From NCBI GenBank assembly GCA_029261135.1, contig JAJDBX010000047.1, forward strand, positions 1 through 64,000: a stretch of DNA of 64,000 nucleotides. The letters are read 5' to 3'. The DNA is from Nitrospirota bacterium (GTDB lineage Bacteria; Nitrospirota; Nitrospiria; SBBL01; JAADHI01). Within the stretch, counting starts at the first letter, position 1. Each line of letters starts with the position of its first letter. A program made the position numbers and the translations under genes. Shown piece by piece: positions 1-8,898 of the stretch. Under the pieces are notes generated by a model. The model saw only the letters and a list, made by a program, of their open reading frames with translations, was not told where the DNA came from and did no database searches.

Positions 1-190
1 AGTAGAAATCTTCGATGTTTTCAGAAAACTGTAGAGTGAAGAGTTCTGGAAGAACTTCATGGTATTCTCCAAACCTCAATTAAAAAAACTCTAGTCCTCT
101 GGAGAAATAGGCTTTATTTAGCATTCGAAATCTCCCGAACCTGCCTTGCTCACTTAATCTCTAGTCACATCTTTTCAACACAAAATCCAC

Positions 191-229
191 TTGACAAATT
201 TATTATGCCTACCTATAATGGTAGGCATA
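191..229 (+). promoter_or_regulatory. Sigma70 promoter with -10 box inside a perfect palindromic operator
   Basis: A consensus -35 TTGACA (191-196) is followed after 17 bases by a consensus -10 TATAAT (214-219). The -10 box is exactly the spacer between two 10-base arms that are perfect reverse complements (204-213 and 220-229; core TGCCTACC / GGTAGGCA). A dimeric repressor bound there would cover the -10 and the expected start near 226. The arrangement resembles LexA-type control, but the motif is not one I can assign to a known LexA box. The first gene begins 42 bases downstream with AAGGA as ribosome-binding site. Confidence 0.8.
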
Positions 230-270
230 TGCCAAGCATCACAAAATAAAGACAAAAAGGAATAGAAAAC

Positions 271-927
271 ATGAATTCAATCATTGAAACGCAAAAAGAG
301 ATCCATTTCCAGGGGCCGCCCTTCTCACTCATTTCCGGGAAAGATGGCGGAGTCTTTGTGTTTTATGGAGACCTCTCTCTTTTTTCACTCACCCCCTTAC
401 TCGCCGCATGGCGTCTCAATAATCACGAACGCGTGCTGCTTTTAGATGGCAACAACAGCTTCAGCCCCTACCCGCTTGTGCAACTCGCAAAAGAGATGGG
501 ACATGATCCAGAGCACTTCCTTTCATCGCTTTTTGTTTCCCGTGCATTTACCTGCCACCAGATGGCTTCATTGGTTTTCAACCAACTCCATAGAGAAATT
601 GCGCAACACCAGCCGCGTTTGGTTATTCTGGCAGGCCCCTTGGAAACCTTTTACGATGAATCGGTTCCTTTTATTGAAGCAAAAAACCTTTTGCTTCATC
701 TGGTCACCGCACTTGGCCAAAGCGTCCCAGGCCACATTTTTGTCATCCTTTCGCCATTTCCTAAAAAAATGGCAGGACGCCGTACCTTTTTTTTATCCCA
801 TATGAAGAAACACGCAACGCGGGTCTTTCGTATCGCGCCGCCCGAGGTATCGTCCCAAACATCCATTCGCATTATCGAAGAAAAACCGAACGCTCAAGAA
901 TGGCTGTTTCCGATTCGGCGAGTATAA
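271..927 (+). CDS. RecA/RadA-superfamily-like protein without Walker A
   Basis: A 218-residue soluble protein resembling the C-terminal part of RecA/Rad51/RadA ATPases. A Walker-B-like strand VLLLDGNNSF (about residues 55-64) is followed by VSRAFTCHQ (about 89-97), a stretch characteristic of archaeal-type RadA/RadB relatives, and then by LVILAGPLETFYDE. No GXXXXGKT/S Walker A is present; the N-terminus reads FVFYGDLSLFSL instead, so ATP hydrolysis is doubtful. It is the first gene of a three-gene unit with heavy overlaps (28 bases with the next gene) that ends in a family-B DNA polymerase. By analogy with ImuA in imuA-imuB-dnaE2 cassettes, it may be a recombinase-like adaptor for the polymerase. 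Fold assignment is fairly good; function is inference. Confidence 0.7.
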   Translation: MNSIIETQKEIHFQGPPFSLISGKDGGVFVFYGDLSLFSLTPLLAAWRLNNHERVLLLDGNNSFSPYPLVQLAKEMGHDPEHFLSSLFVSRAFTCHQMASLVFNQLHREIAQHQPRLVILAGPLETFYDESVPFIEAKNLLLHLVTALGQSVPGHIFVILSPFPKKMAGRRTFFLSHMKKHATRVFRIAPPEVSSQTSIRIIEEKPNAQEWLFPIRRV

Positions 928-1241
928 GGAAGAGCGCATTGGGAAGAACACTCGCAACATTTACACAGCTGATTGCAAAAGAAGTCTCATCCTGGCGCGC
1001 CTTTCGACGTGCCTTGCGACGCGAAGATCAAGTCTATTTGGATGAGCTCTTTCAATCGGTAAAATACCATGCCTCCGCCGGAAGTTATGCCTCTAAAGCC
1101 ACTCCTTTTGAGGCGATGGTTGTTGCCATGCTCATCGAATCGTACAAATCAAATACCCTACTCGAGAAACGCGTTGCCCTTCTCGAAAAAAACAAGCAGG
1201 AAACAAATGGCCCAGAAAACCCTCAGAGGATGGATTTTTGA
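900..1241 (+). CDS. Small unknown protein of the RecA-like/PolB cassette
   Basis: A 113-residue protein that I do not recognise. It is basic in the first half (residues about 34-42 read AFRRALRRE) and predicted helical, with a short C-terminal coiled-coil-like stretch (LLEKRVALLEKNK, about 86-98). The ATG start lies 28 bases inside the preceding gene, and the polymerase start lies 35 bases inside this gene, so the three genes are almost certainly translationally coupled. Position and size suggest a bridging or accessory subunit between the RecA-like protein and the polymerase. No catalytic motif is visible. Confidence 0.65.
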   Translation: MAVSDSASIRKSALGRTLATFTQLIAKEVSSWRAFRRALRREDQVYLDELFQSVKYHASAGSYASKATPFEAMVVAMLIESYKSNTLLEKRVALLEKNKQETNGPENPQRMDF

Positions 1242-3423
1242 TGTCTACCCCGTCGCGGAGGGCATGTGTCTTTGGCTGATTGAGACATCAGGCACAAAAT
1301 ATCGACTCATCGATCAGTTTAGTCCGTCCTTTTATATCGGCGGGCCGACGCGAGCACTCAAAAAAGCCCTCACCTTTATCTCCAGGTTTAAAATCCCGCT
1401 TCATGTTCAAGCCACAGAAAGGATTGAATTTTATTCGGGACAACACATTCCGGTGCTTCAAATCACCACGGTAAATCCACTTCATTTCCCCAAAGTGGTG
1501 CAGTGGCTGATTACTTTCGAACATCAAAAAAAGGATAGTGCCACAACACTTTCACTCTACAATTCTGACCTCTCCCTACCGCAACATTACTTCTTTTTCA
1601 AAAAAATCTTTCCGCTTTCTTTCTGCCAAATTACCCTGAAAAGTAAAAGTGAAATCCTAAAAATTGATCTACAGGATTCGCCCTGGGCGACCGATTATGC
1701 CATTCCGCCCCTATCCATCATGAAACTGCGGATGGAAGGACAGTCAATAAACCCCAAACAAAGAGAATCGGGCCGTTTGGAGATCACGGTTGAAGGCCGT
1801 TGCCATACCCTAGAGGGAGAAAATGAATTCGATATTGTGAAGCAATTTGACCGAAACCTGCAGCGCTACGACCCAGATCTCATCCTATCTGAATGGGGCG
1901 ACCCTTATATTTTGCCAAAACTCATTGAAGCCGCAGCACGATTTAAGATGCCGCTTCATTTAAATCGGGAACCCGGTGGAAAGGTTCAATCTAAAAAAGA
2001 ACGCTCCTATTTCTCTTATGGACACATCATTCATAAAGCGGCAGCAAGAACGCTCTTAGGGCGATGGCACATCGACCGTCGCAATTCTTTTTTATATGGC
2101 CATACCGGACTGGAAGGGATCTTTGAATTTGCACGGCTTTCTAAAATCCCCGTTCAGCAGACAGCGCGTGCCTCAACGGGAACGGGCATTACATCTATGC
2201 AAATGGATCTGGCCTTTCAAGATGGCATTTTAATCCCTTGGCGAAAACGCGTACCGGAAGCCTTTAAAAGTGCAAAACAACTGCTGCTCATAGACAAAGG
2301 CGGGCTAACCTATGCACCAAAACCCGCATTCCATGAAGCGGTAGGTGAAATTGATTTTGCTTCGATGTATCCCTCCATCATGGCCAAGTACAATATTTCC
2401 CCTGAAACCATCAATTGCCACTGCTGCCCACATAACCGCGTGCCGGAAATTGGGCATCATCTCTGTCGAAAACGCGCAGGCTTGATCCCTCGATTTCTTC
2501 AACCCTTTCTCAAAAAACGTGCCGCATATAAACAGCTTAAAAAAGCTGAAACAGATCCCATCAAAAAGAAACAATACGACCAACGGCAATCGGCTTTAAA
2601 ATGGGGGCTGGTGACCACCTTTGGGTATCAAGGCTATAAAAATGCACGTTTCGGAAAAATCGAGGCACATGAAGCGATTACCGCCTATGCCCGGGAAAAA
2701 CTGCTTCAAGCCAAAGAGATTGCCGAAAAAGAAGGTTTTGAAATGCTGCACGCCATTGTCGACTCACTCTGGCTGAAACGTGCACAGGCAAGCGAGTCCG
2801 ACTACGAAACATTGAGCCAACGCATATCAAAAGAATGTGAAATTCCCATCTCTTTTAAAGGCATTTATCAATGGTTGCTCTTTCCACCCTCTAAAACAAA
2901 TCCCAAAGTGGGTGTGCCCAACCGTTATTTTGGTCTATTTCGTTCAGGTAAAACAAAACTGCGCGGCATCGAAGTCCGCCGTTCTGATACCCCCGCTTTT
3001 ATTAAAGCGGCGCAGCATGCGATGCTCGAAATCCTAAGTAACGCGAAGAACTGCCGGGAATATCGATCGCTTTTGCCCAAAGTAAAAATGTGTTTTGAAT
3101 ATTACCGGGATCAACTGAGAACGGGCCAAGTCCCCTTCTTTGAACTGGCGATTTCTAAATCGCTCTCAAAAGCACCAGAGGAATACCAACAAGCCAACCT
3201 CACAGCCATTGTCGCAAAAGAGCTTTCAGGGCGGGGCGTTCATTTATCTGCAGGACAGCGAATTTCCTATGTGATTACAGACATGAAAGCAACAGTAAAA
3301 TCAGACCGGGCACGCGCCCTGGGTTTTATCGATGGAAGTTGGAGCTATGATCTTGAAAAATACGAATCCCTTTTGACTGAGGCCTACGAAGTGCTATTAC
3401 AAAAAAACGGTTTGGAGGAATAG
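1207..3423 (+). CDS. Family-B DNA polymerase with apparently inactive exonuclease
   Basis: A 738-residue B-family DNA polymerase. The open frame extends to 1069, but residue 1 at 1207 (MAQKTLRGW) matches where the family begins. Motif A is DFASMYPS (Asp383). Motif B is KWGLVTTFGYQGYKNARFG. Motif C reads HAIVDSLW: the essential second aspartate is kept (Asp519) while the first of the usual DTD is Ile517. In the exonuclease domain the expected DIE of Exo I reads RME (Arg175, Glu177), and the FD of Exo II reads YI (Ile235), so two metal-binding aspartates appear lost. An active synthetic site with no proofreading would suit error-prone or translesion synthesis. The alignment was done by eye. Confidence 0.88.
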   Translation: MAQKTLRGWIFDVYPVAEGMCLWLIETSGTKYRLIDQFSPSFYIGGPTRALKKALTFISRFKIPLHVQATERIEFYSGQHIPVLQITTVNPLHFPKVVQWLITFEHQKKDSATTLSLYNSDLSLPQHYFFFKKIFPLSFCQITLKSKSEILKIDLQDSPWATDYAIPPLSIMKLRMEGQSINPKQRESGRLEITVEGRCHTLEGENEFDIVKQFDRNLQRYDPDLILSEWGDPYILPKLIEAAARFKMPLHLNREPGGKVQSKKERSYFSYGHIIHKAAARTLLGRWHIDRRNSFLYGHTGLEGIFEFARLSKIPVQQTARASTGTGITSMQMDLAFQDGILIPWRKRVPEAFKSAKQLLLIDKGGLTYAPKPAFHEAVGEIDFASMYPSIMAKYNISPETINCHCCPHNRVPEIGHHLCRKRAGLIPRFLQPFLKKRAAYKQLKKAETDPIKKKQYDQRQSALKWGLVTTFGYQGYKNARFGKIEAHEAITAYAREKLLQAKEIAEKEGFEMLHAIVDSLWLKRAQASESDYETLSQRISKECEIPISFKGIYQWLLFPPSKTNPKVGVPNRYFGLFRSGKTKLRGIEVRRSDTPAFIKAAQHAMLEILSNAKNCREYRSLLPKVKMCFEYYRDQLRTGQVPFFELAISKSLSKAPEEYQQANLTAIVAKELSGRGVHLSAGQRISYVITDMKATVKSDRARALGFIDGSWSYDLEKYESLLTEAYEVLLQKNGLEE

Positions 3424-3450
3424 AGGGATTGGTCTCAGAAATTTTATCTC

Positions 3451-4233
3451 TTAGCTAGGCAGCTTCGCAATCACAGAAATGGTACTGTAGTAAACTGACC
3501 AATACTTTTCATCTTTTGCGTTGGCGATGTACTCCTTCAAATCAACATCTCCCGCTTCGCCTGTTGTAATGTATTTGTCGTGCAATGCTTCGGTTGATTC
3601 AGCCATAACTTTTGCCACGGGTGAGTTTCCCGATGCGAAATGAATTTTTGAAACCACGTCGGTAATTTCAAAACCTGCTGCCTCTAATTTTTGAGGGAGC
3701 GTCAGGCCATATCCGGGATTTAAGCCCATATCAGTGAACATGCGGCAGATTGCCGTATTCACACGGCCTTGTGAAATGTCTAAAGGGTCGTTTAATAATT
3801 GTGCCGATGTAAAATCAGGTTCTTCGAGCACAATATAGGCGCCCGGTTTCAAAACCGGCTTTATTTTAGGGATCATATCTTGGTCTTCAGCATTATGAAT
3901 CAAGACATAACGGCAATGCAGCAAATCAAAAGACGTTTCGAAATGAGCGTCAGAGAAATTTCCTTCGATGATTTGAAGAGGCGCTCCATTCAAATCATCA
4001 ACGTACTTTGTGTTTTTGTCGATACCGACAACCAAGCCGCGTTCCCCTACCCTGTCTCCCAGCCATGTCAAAATCGATCCCGCACCCGGCCCGATTTCTA
4101 AACAGTGCCAGCCGTTTTTCACCCCGGTTTTTTCTAAGAATTGAATCGAATCGGCATCAAAAGCTGCTTCGATGAGCTTCAAGCGTTTTAGTTCTTTATC
4201 CTCTTTGTGTGAATCAAATATATATTCACTCAT
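3451..4233 (-). CDS. Class I SAM-dependent methyltransferase
   Basis: A 260-residue protein with a Rossmann-type methyltransferase core. Motif I is LEIGPGAGS (about residues 45-53), the acidic ribose-binding residue follows in VVGIDKN, and a motif-IV-like LLHCRYVLIHN lies about 30 residues later. The C-terminal part (KVMAESTEALHDKY) resembles small-molecule methyltransferases of the Methyltransf_25/UbiE-like group. The substrate cannot be told. It is convergent with the polymerase gene, ending 27 bases from it, and is transcribed away from the flavoprotein gene on its other side, so it is probably monocistronic. Confidence 0.8.
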   Translation of the reverse strand: MSEYIFDSHKEDKELKRLKLIEAAFDADSIQFLEKTGVKNGWHCLEIGPGAGSILTWLGDRVGERGLVVGIDKNTKYVDDLNGAPLQIIEGNFSDAHFETSFDLLHCRYVLIHNAEDQDMIPKIKPVLKPGAYIVLEEPDFTSAQLLNDPLDISQGRVNTAICRMFTDMGLNPGYGLTLPQKLEAAGFEITDVVSKIHFASGNSPVAKVMAESTEALHDKYITTGEAGDVDLKEYIANAKDEKYWSVYYSTISVIAKLPS

Positions 4234-4334
4234 CCCGACTCTCCCTGTAGCATTTCATCTCGCGGAAACGAATCGTAGCATATTTTTCAAAATCGTTTAA
4301 AATAAACTTCAATATTCATTGAGCCGCTCCGCTG

Positions 4335-5312
4335 ATGATAAAAAATCAATTCACTGAACACGCCGGCATTGAAATTCCCATTATCTGCGGCGCAATGTAC
4401 CCTTGTAGCAATCCCGAACTGATCGCGGCAGTTTCCGAAGCAGGCGGGATTGGCATCATCCAGCCCATCTCCCTCACTTACGTGCATGCCTATGATTTTC
4501 GCGAAGGCATTCGTTTCATTCGTCAACGCACGAAAAAACCTATCGGCATGAATGCTCTCATTGAAAAGAGTTCAAAACGGTATCAGCATAAAATGTCGCA
4601 ATGGATTGATATCGCGCTTGAAGAAGGCCTGCGTTTTTTTATTACCTCCCTTGGAAAACCAAGCTGGGTCGTGAAGCGCGTTCATGCGATGGGCGGGATT
4701 GTTTATCATGATGTCACGAATCGACACTGGGCGGAGAAAGGGATTGCCTCCGGGGTGGATGGCCTGATTGCTGTCAACAATCGTGCAGGTGGTCATGTCG
4801 GAGGAAAAAGCACTGAAGCGCTTTTTGATGAAATAAAAGACCTTGGTCTTCCCCTCATTTGTGCGGGCGGCATTGGGGACGAAGCCGCGTTTGCAAAGGC
4901 AATGCAGTTGGGCTATTTAGGGGTGCAAATGGGCACACGATTTATTGCCACAGAAGAGTGCCGCACGAACCATGCCTATAAAAAGGCGATACTGAAAGCA
5001 AGGGAAGAAGACATCGTCCTCAGTGAGCGTATCACAGGAGTGCCTTTATCTATCATCAAAACAGATGACATTAAACACATGGGACTCAAGGCCGGGGCCC
5101 TAGCACGGTTCATGTTAAAGGGGCGAAACACCAAACATCTCATGAGAATCATTTATGCCCTCAAATCCCTTTTTCAGCTCAAACGGGCTTTGCTGGATGA
5201 AAATGGCACAAAAGAATATTGGCAGGCAGGAAAAAGTGTCTCTGGCATTCAAAGCATTGAAAAAGCCGGGGATATTGTGCGGAGATTTGGCAAAATAGGA
5301 TCCGGAATATGA
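4335..5312 (+). CDS. Nitronate monooxygenase / FMN-dependent TIM-barrel oxidoreductase
   Basis: A 325-residue protein of the nitronate monooxygenase (2-nitropropane dioxygenase) family, which also contains FabK-type enoyl-ACP reductases. Family landmarks are IPIICGAMYPCSNPELIAAVSEAGG at the N-terminus, NNRAGGHVG (about residues 147-155) near the flavin, and the phosphate-binding PLICAGGIGDEAAFAKAMQLGYLGVQMGTRF region (about 175-205). FMN binding is expected. The physiological substrate could be an alkyl nitronate or an unsaturated acyl thioester; the sequence does not decide. It is divergent from the methyltransferase gene with about 100 bases between starts, and is followed by a long region without genes. 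Confidence 0.85.
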   Translation: MIKNQFTEHAGIEIPIICGAMYPCSNPELIAAVSEAGGIGIIQPISLTYVHAYDFREGIRFIRQRTKKPIGMNALIEKSSKRYQHKMSQWIDIALEEGLRFFITSLGKPSWVVKRVHAMGGIVYHDVTNRHWAEKGIASGVDGLIAVNNRAGGHVGGKSTEALFDEIKDLGLPLICAGGIGDEAAFAKAMQLGYLGVQMGTRFIATEECRTNHAYKKAILKAREEDIVLSERITGVPLSIIKTDDIKHMGLKAGALARFMLKGRNTKHLMRIIYALKSLFQLKRALLDENGTKEYWQAGKSVSGIQSIEKAGDIVRRFGKIGSGI

Positions 5313-5950
5313 AAGCAAGGTGCGATCACAGGCATCCCATTTTGAATGATCATTTGATGCGCCATTCCTCATTTCGGTCTTGAATCAGACAGGATAGACA
5401 GGACTTGGCTCAGGAAGCCTCTTTGATAAAAAACCTGTTGTCTATCAATAAAATAAATTCTTAATCTGGAAAAATTCTTAGTCAATTTCCATAAAATTCC
5501 TTAATAGTCTAGATATTAAAGGTGAATGCAGTAGCAAAAAATATTTCTGACACAATTATAGTCAAGGGTTCTAAGCTCTGTCTCAGTTCGGGCGAACTAA
5601 TGCCTCTATGAAGCAAAGTAAACCTTTTGAGAAATTGTTAAGATCTCTAAGCAAGGGAATGGACTCGTCATGCTGGTTTTACTCCTAAAAAAATTCTTCA
5701 CCATCAATTTGCAATGGGTAAAAGGACTCATAACCTGCAAAGCGATTCAGATTGTCACGCTTGACATACCATCACAAATGTTTCGCTGGCGAAAAGGCTT
5801 CAATCATGAGCCTCTCTCCTTAGTACGAAAGAGCATCGGTTTTACACATGGATCTTAAAAAAAGGCGTTTTTTTAGTTCTGATGGCAGACGACGCAAAAA
5901 GATAAACTCCTCGTGGACTCAGATAAGCCACTTCTATATTCAGGATGAGT
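5313..5950. other. Intergenic region without a supported gene
   Basis: This stretch separates the flavoprotein gene from the 3' end of the flagellar operon. It is A+T-rich in its first half, with short imperfect repeats of AAAATTCTTA type near 5450-5510. A 62-codon reading frame (5670-5858) has no recognisable similarity and I do not support it. A7-GGCG-T7 at 5857-5874 could form a weak A/T-only hairpin between the convergent units. csrA and fliW, often found after flgL, are not present here. Confidence 0.6.
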
Positions 5951-7180
5951 TTACCGAAGAAAATCAAGAAGGGTCTGTCTGACGATTCTTGCAGAAGTTG
6001 CCAGTGTTGCCTCTAGAGCAGTCTGCTGGAGAAGTAAGCCCGAGATGGCCGTGCCAAGATCAACATCCTCTCGCGCCGATTTGAGTTGTGTCACCGCTAA
6101 TTTAAAGTCTTTTAGCATTGCCGCTGTGCTGTCCACTCGATTGAGCCTCGCCCCGACTAAAGCACGTTCATTATTCACGCCGTCAAATGCACCATCGATG
6201 TTGCCCAAGGCGGTCTGAATTCCGGTCACACTATTTGTTTCTAATGCCGTTTGCAGGGATGCAACGGTTGATAAAAGACTCGTCCCCACAGAAGATCCGT
6301 TAATCTCTGCCCGAAAAAGCCGATCACCCGGGAGATTTTTGACCACGCTGGTGTTTTCTCCAATCAGGATTGCGTTTTCCGCTGAATCGCCTAAATAGGT
6401 TCCAGCAGGTCGATTGGTTCCTGGCCCGGCCCCAATGACCGTCGCAAAGGCCGTTCCAGAATTCGCTGTAGCAGCAGATGTCCCTCCGACCCCATTGGAG
6501 GTAACAACAAGATGATCAGTATCAAAGGTCACAGCGACACTGATTCCGGCAGATTGAAATGTTGTTGCCGCATTGATGGCCGTCTGCACTTGAGTGGCGA
6601 GCTGAGCGCCTGTCGCATTCACGATGGGAGCGATGGTGACATTATTTGTAACCCCATCGACCGTTATATTCAAAACATCATTTGATGCAGCAGTGATGGT
6701 CGCAGGTGTGGTAATTGTTGTCCCGATAAACCTTCCTTGATTCACAAAGGGCTGGGTGTTGGTTTCATTTCCAGAGAAGATATAGGCCCCTTCATGATTG
6801 GTATTGGCCAAAGCAATCAGTTGATCATAAATTTGACGCACTTCCTGGGCAATGATGGTTCGATCGGCTGCCGTATTCGTCGCATTCGCTCCCTGAACTG
6901 CCAGTTCCCGAGCACGATGCAATTGATCCTGAACGGTCTGAATGACCGTATCACTGGCCACAACATAAGACTCCAGTCGATCAATGTTTCTCAAATATTG
7001 ATTAGAGGCTTCTAAAGATTTGTCAAAGTTGATTATTTCGGCCTGACCAATCGGGTCATCGGAAGGTCTATTGATTTTCTTCCCGGTCGTGACCTGCTCT
7101 TGAAGCATCAAGATCGCAGAAGACTGACGCCGGAGACGGTTCGTCAAATTATCAAAAACCATTTGTTCTGAAACACGCAT
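5951..7180 (-). CDS. flgL: Flagellar hook-filament junction protein FlgL
   Basis: A 409-residue FlgL (HAP3), which joins the hook to the flagellin filament outside the cell. The N-terminal domain is typical: MRVSEQMVFDNLTNRL, then TGKKINRPSDDP and a long helix. The C-terminal D0 helix contains the flagellin-like VDLGTAISGLLLQQTALEATLATSA. Between about residues 155 and 275 lies an extra Thr/Ala/Gly-rich segment with LNITVDGVTNNVTIAP, resembling the Flagellin_IN repeat usually seen in flagellins; most FlgL proteins are about 300 residues. It is the last gene of the flg operon, 41 bases after flgK. Confidence 0.95.
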   Translation of the reverse strand: MRVSEQMVFDNLTNRLRRQSSAILMLQEQVTTGKKINRPSDDPIGQAEIINFDKSLEASNQYLRNIDRLESYVVASDTVIQTVQDQLHRARELAVQGANATNTAADRTIIAQEVRQIYDQLIALANTNHEGAYIFSGNETNTQPFVNQGRFIGTTITTPATITAASNDVLNITVDGVTNNVTIAPIVNATGAQLATQVQTAINAATTFQSAGISVAVTFDTDHLVVTSNGVGGTSAATANSGTAFATVIGAGPGTNRPAGTYLGDSAENAILIGENTSVVKNLPGDRLFRAEINGSSVGTSLLSTVASLQTALETNSVTGIQTALGNIDGAFDGVNNERALVGARLNRVDSTAAMLKDFKLAVTQLKSAREDVDLGTAISGLLLQQTALEATLATSARIVRQTLLDFLR

Positions 7181-7221
7181 GGATCAATCCTCTTTAAGCA
7201 CAAATGATTTTGTTCTTGGCT

Positions 7222-8868
7222 CTACCGCTTCATTGACAGGATCACTTGAAACATTTCATCTGCAGTCGTAATGATCTTTGCCGCCGCTTGATAAGCACGC
7301 TGGAACTTAATAATCCCGGCCATTTCTTCATCTAGAGAAACACCAGATGTCTCCTGACGTACATTTTTCAATTGTTCCCGAAGGCTGGTTTCAATTGTAA
7401 GTCCTCTTTGTGCGGTTCGGGTACCAATTCCCACATCGCCAACAATGCCCCCATATGAAACCTGCAGGGTTTCACTGCCTAAAGCACTCAGTGTTTTGTT
7501 CTGAATCTCAGCCATTAAAATCGCATTGCCGTTATCACCAGGCGTACCTGCAGCCGTTGTGGCCGCCGCAATTTTATCTGGATCAGTTAAGCTTACGGCC
7601 ATTGATGCAGCAGAATTTTTATGTGCAGAAATACGAAAAATATCCCCGGCAATCGGGCTACCACTGCTGAGTGTCACCGTCAAGCCTTCAAAGGTTTGCG
7701 GCAAGGCTCCCGGAGTCGACGCCGCCCCGGTACTTCGGTTTGTGATTGTATAGTTCGTACCTGACAATGATAAGTCATACTCATCAAATGTGAGTAGGGC
7801 CGCATTTGCGACAGTAACCGTCACAACCCCTGTTCCTGTATTGGCCGTTAGTGCTCTCGCTGTTGGGGTCAAGGGAGAGAAAAAGTCATTCGCGGTTGTG
7901 CCGTCTAATCCATAACCTGCACCATGTTGTTGATTCACTTCATTGATCACACCCGTGGCCAACTGATCTAAGCGATTGATATAAGAAGGAACCGTCGTAT
8001 CTCGAATATCAAGGAGGCCCTTCAAACGGCCATTTTTGATCGCGGTTGTGATATCTGTTCTCGAGCTTACGTTGCCGGGATCATAAGAGATATTCACAAA
8101 ACCGTCATTATCGGAACCGGGCACACCGACCAAAGATCCAAAAATACTGCCTTCCACAAGGGTTTTTCCATTGCCAACAAACAGAGTCACTTGACCAAAG
8201 GTATCTTCAATCGTCTGAATATCAATTCGCTCAGCCACTTTATTAATTAAACCTTGCCGCTCATCAAGCAAGTCATTCGGATTCTGCCCTGAAATGGTCA
8301 TTTCTTTGATCCGATTATTCAAAGTGGCAATTTGACTTGCAAATTGATTGATTTCCCCTAAAATCCCACTGATTTCTTGATCGGCGTCAATCCGTACCTG
8401 CTTAAACTGCGTATCGGTCGTCACAAATTGCTGGGATAAGTTTTTTGCCCGTTCCAATAGAACAGAACGTGCTGAGGTATCGGATGGATTATTGGAGACA
8501 TCTTGTATCGCAGCAAAAAATTGTGAGAGCGACAAGTTTAATCCAGTGCCATTGCCATCCGTAAACGCAAGTTCAACACGACTAAGGAGCCCGGCCTCTG
8601 CTTCCAATTGCCCATAACTCGATTCGCCTGAAGTCACCTGATTTTCGATAAAACGATTGACCACACGTCGAATTTCACTCACCTGAACACCTGTCCCTGT
8701 CTGGCCAGGCGCGCCCACCACTGGAGGGGTTGTCGTTAAAACCACCTCTTGGCGAGAATAATCAGGCGTATTGACATTGGCGATATTATGAGAAATCGTT
8801 TCAAGCCCCTTCTGGTTTGCCGAGAGGGCAAGGCGACCTGTATTGAACATTCCTGAAATACCAGACAT
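7222..8868 (-). CDS. flgK: Flagellar hook-associated protein FlgK
   Basis: A 548-residue FlgK (HAP1), a structural protein of the hook-filament junction exported by the flagellar type III system. The N-terminus MSGISGMFNTGRLAL followed by ISHNIANVNTPDYSRQ is the rod/hook-family signature. The C-terminus has the matching SLDEEMAGIIKFQRAYQAAAK helix. A Thr/Val-rich insertion at about residues 340-420 forms the variable outer domain. It lies between flgN and flgL with short gaps. FlgN, encoded just upstream, is the expected export chaperone for FlgK and FlgL. Confidence 0.96.
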   Translation of the reverse strand: MSGISGMFNTGRLALSANQKGLETISHNIANVNTPDYSRQEVVLTTTPPVVGAPGQTGTGVQVSEIRRVVNRFIENQVTSGESSYGQLEAEAGLLSRVELAFTDGNGTGLNLSLSQFFAAIQDVSNNPSDTSARSVLLERAKNLSQQFVTTDTQFKQVRIDADQEISGILGEINQFASQIATLNNRIKEMTISGQNPNDLLDERQGLINKVAERIDIQTIEDTFGQVTLFVGNGKTLVEGSIFGSLVGVPGSDNDGFVNISYDPGNVSSRTDITTAIKNGRLKGLLDIRDTTVPSYINRLDQLATGVINEVNQQHGAGYGLDGTTANDFFSPLTPTARALTANTGTGVVTVTVANAALLTFDEYDLSLSGTNYTITNRSTGAASTPGALPQTFEGLTVTLSSGSPIAGDIFRISAHKNSAASMAVSLTDPDKIAAATTAAGTPGDNGNAILMAEIQNKTLSALGSETLQVSYGGIVGDVGIGTRTAQRGLTIETSLREQLKNVRQETSGVSLDEEMAGIIKFQRAYQAAAKIITTADEMFQVILSMKR

Positions 8869-8898
8869 ATCTCTATTCCTAAATTATAGGTTTAAACG

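Noticed and set aside
42-56. AGTTCT-GGA-AGAACT hairpin upstream of the repair cassette
   Set aside because: Only six base pairs and no T run or gene context; could be chance.
1069-1206. Upstream 46 codons of the polymerase reading frame
   Set aside because: They overlap the 113-residue gene in another frame, look unlike protein (Leu/Arg/Ser runs), and the family start fits the ATG at 1207.
5670-5858. 62-codon plus-strand frame in the gap after the flavoprotein gene
   Set aside because: No similarity recognised and no clear ribosome-binding site; typical of chance frames in non-coding DNA.
5903-5953. TAAACTC/GAGTTTA arms around a 37-base loop followed by T residues on the minus strand, as an flgL terminator
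   Set aside because: Stem is short and A+T-rich, loop too long, and one arm overlaps the flgL stop; too weak to call.
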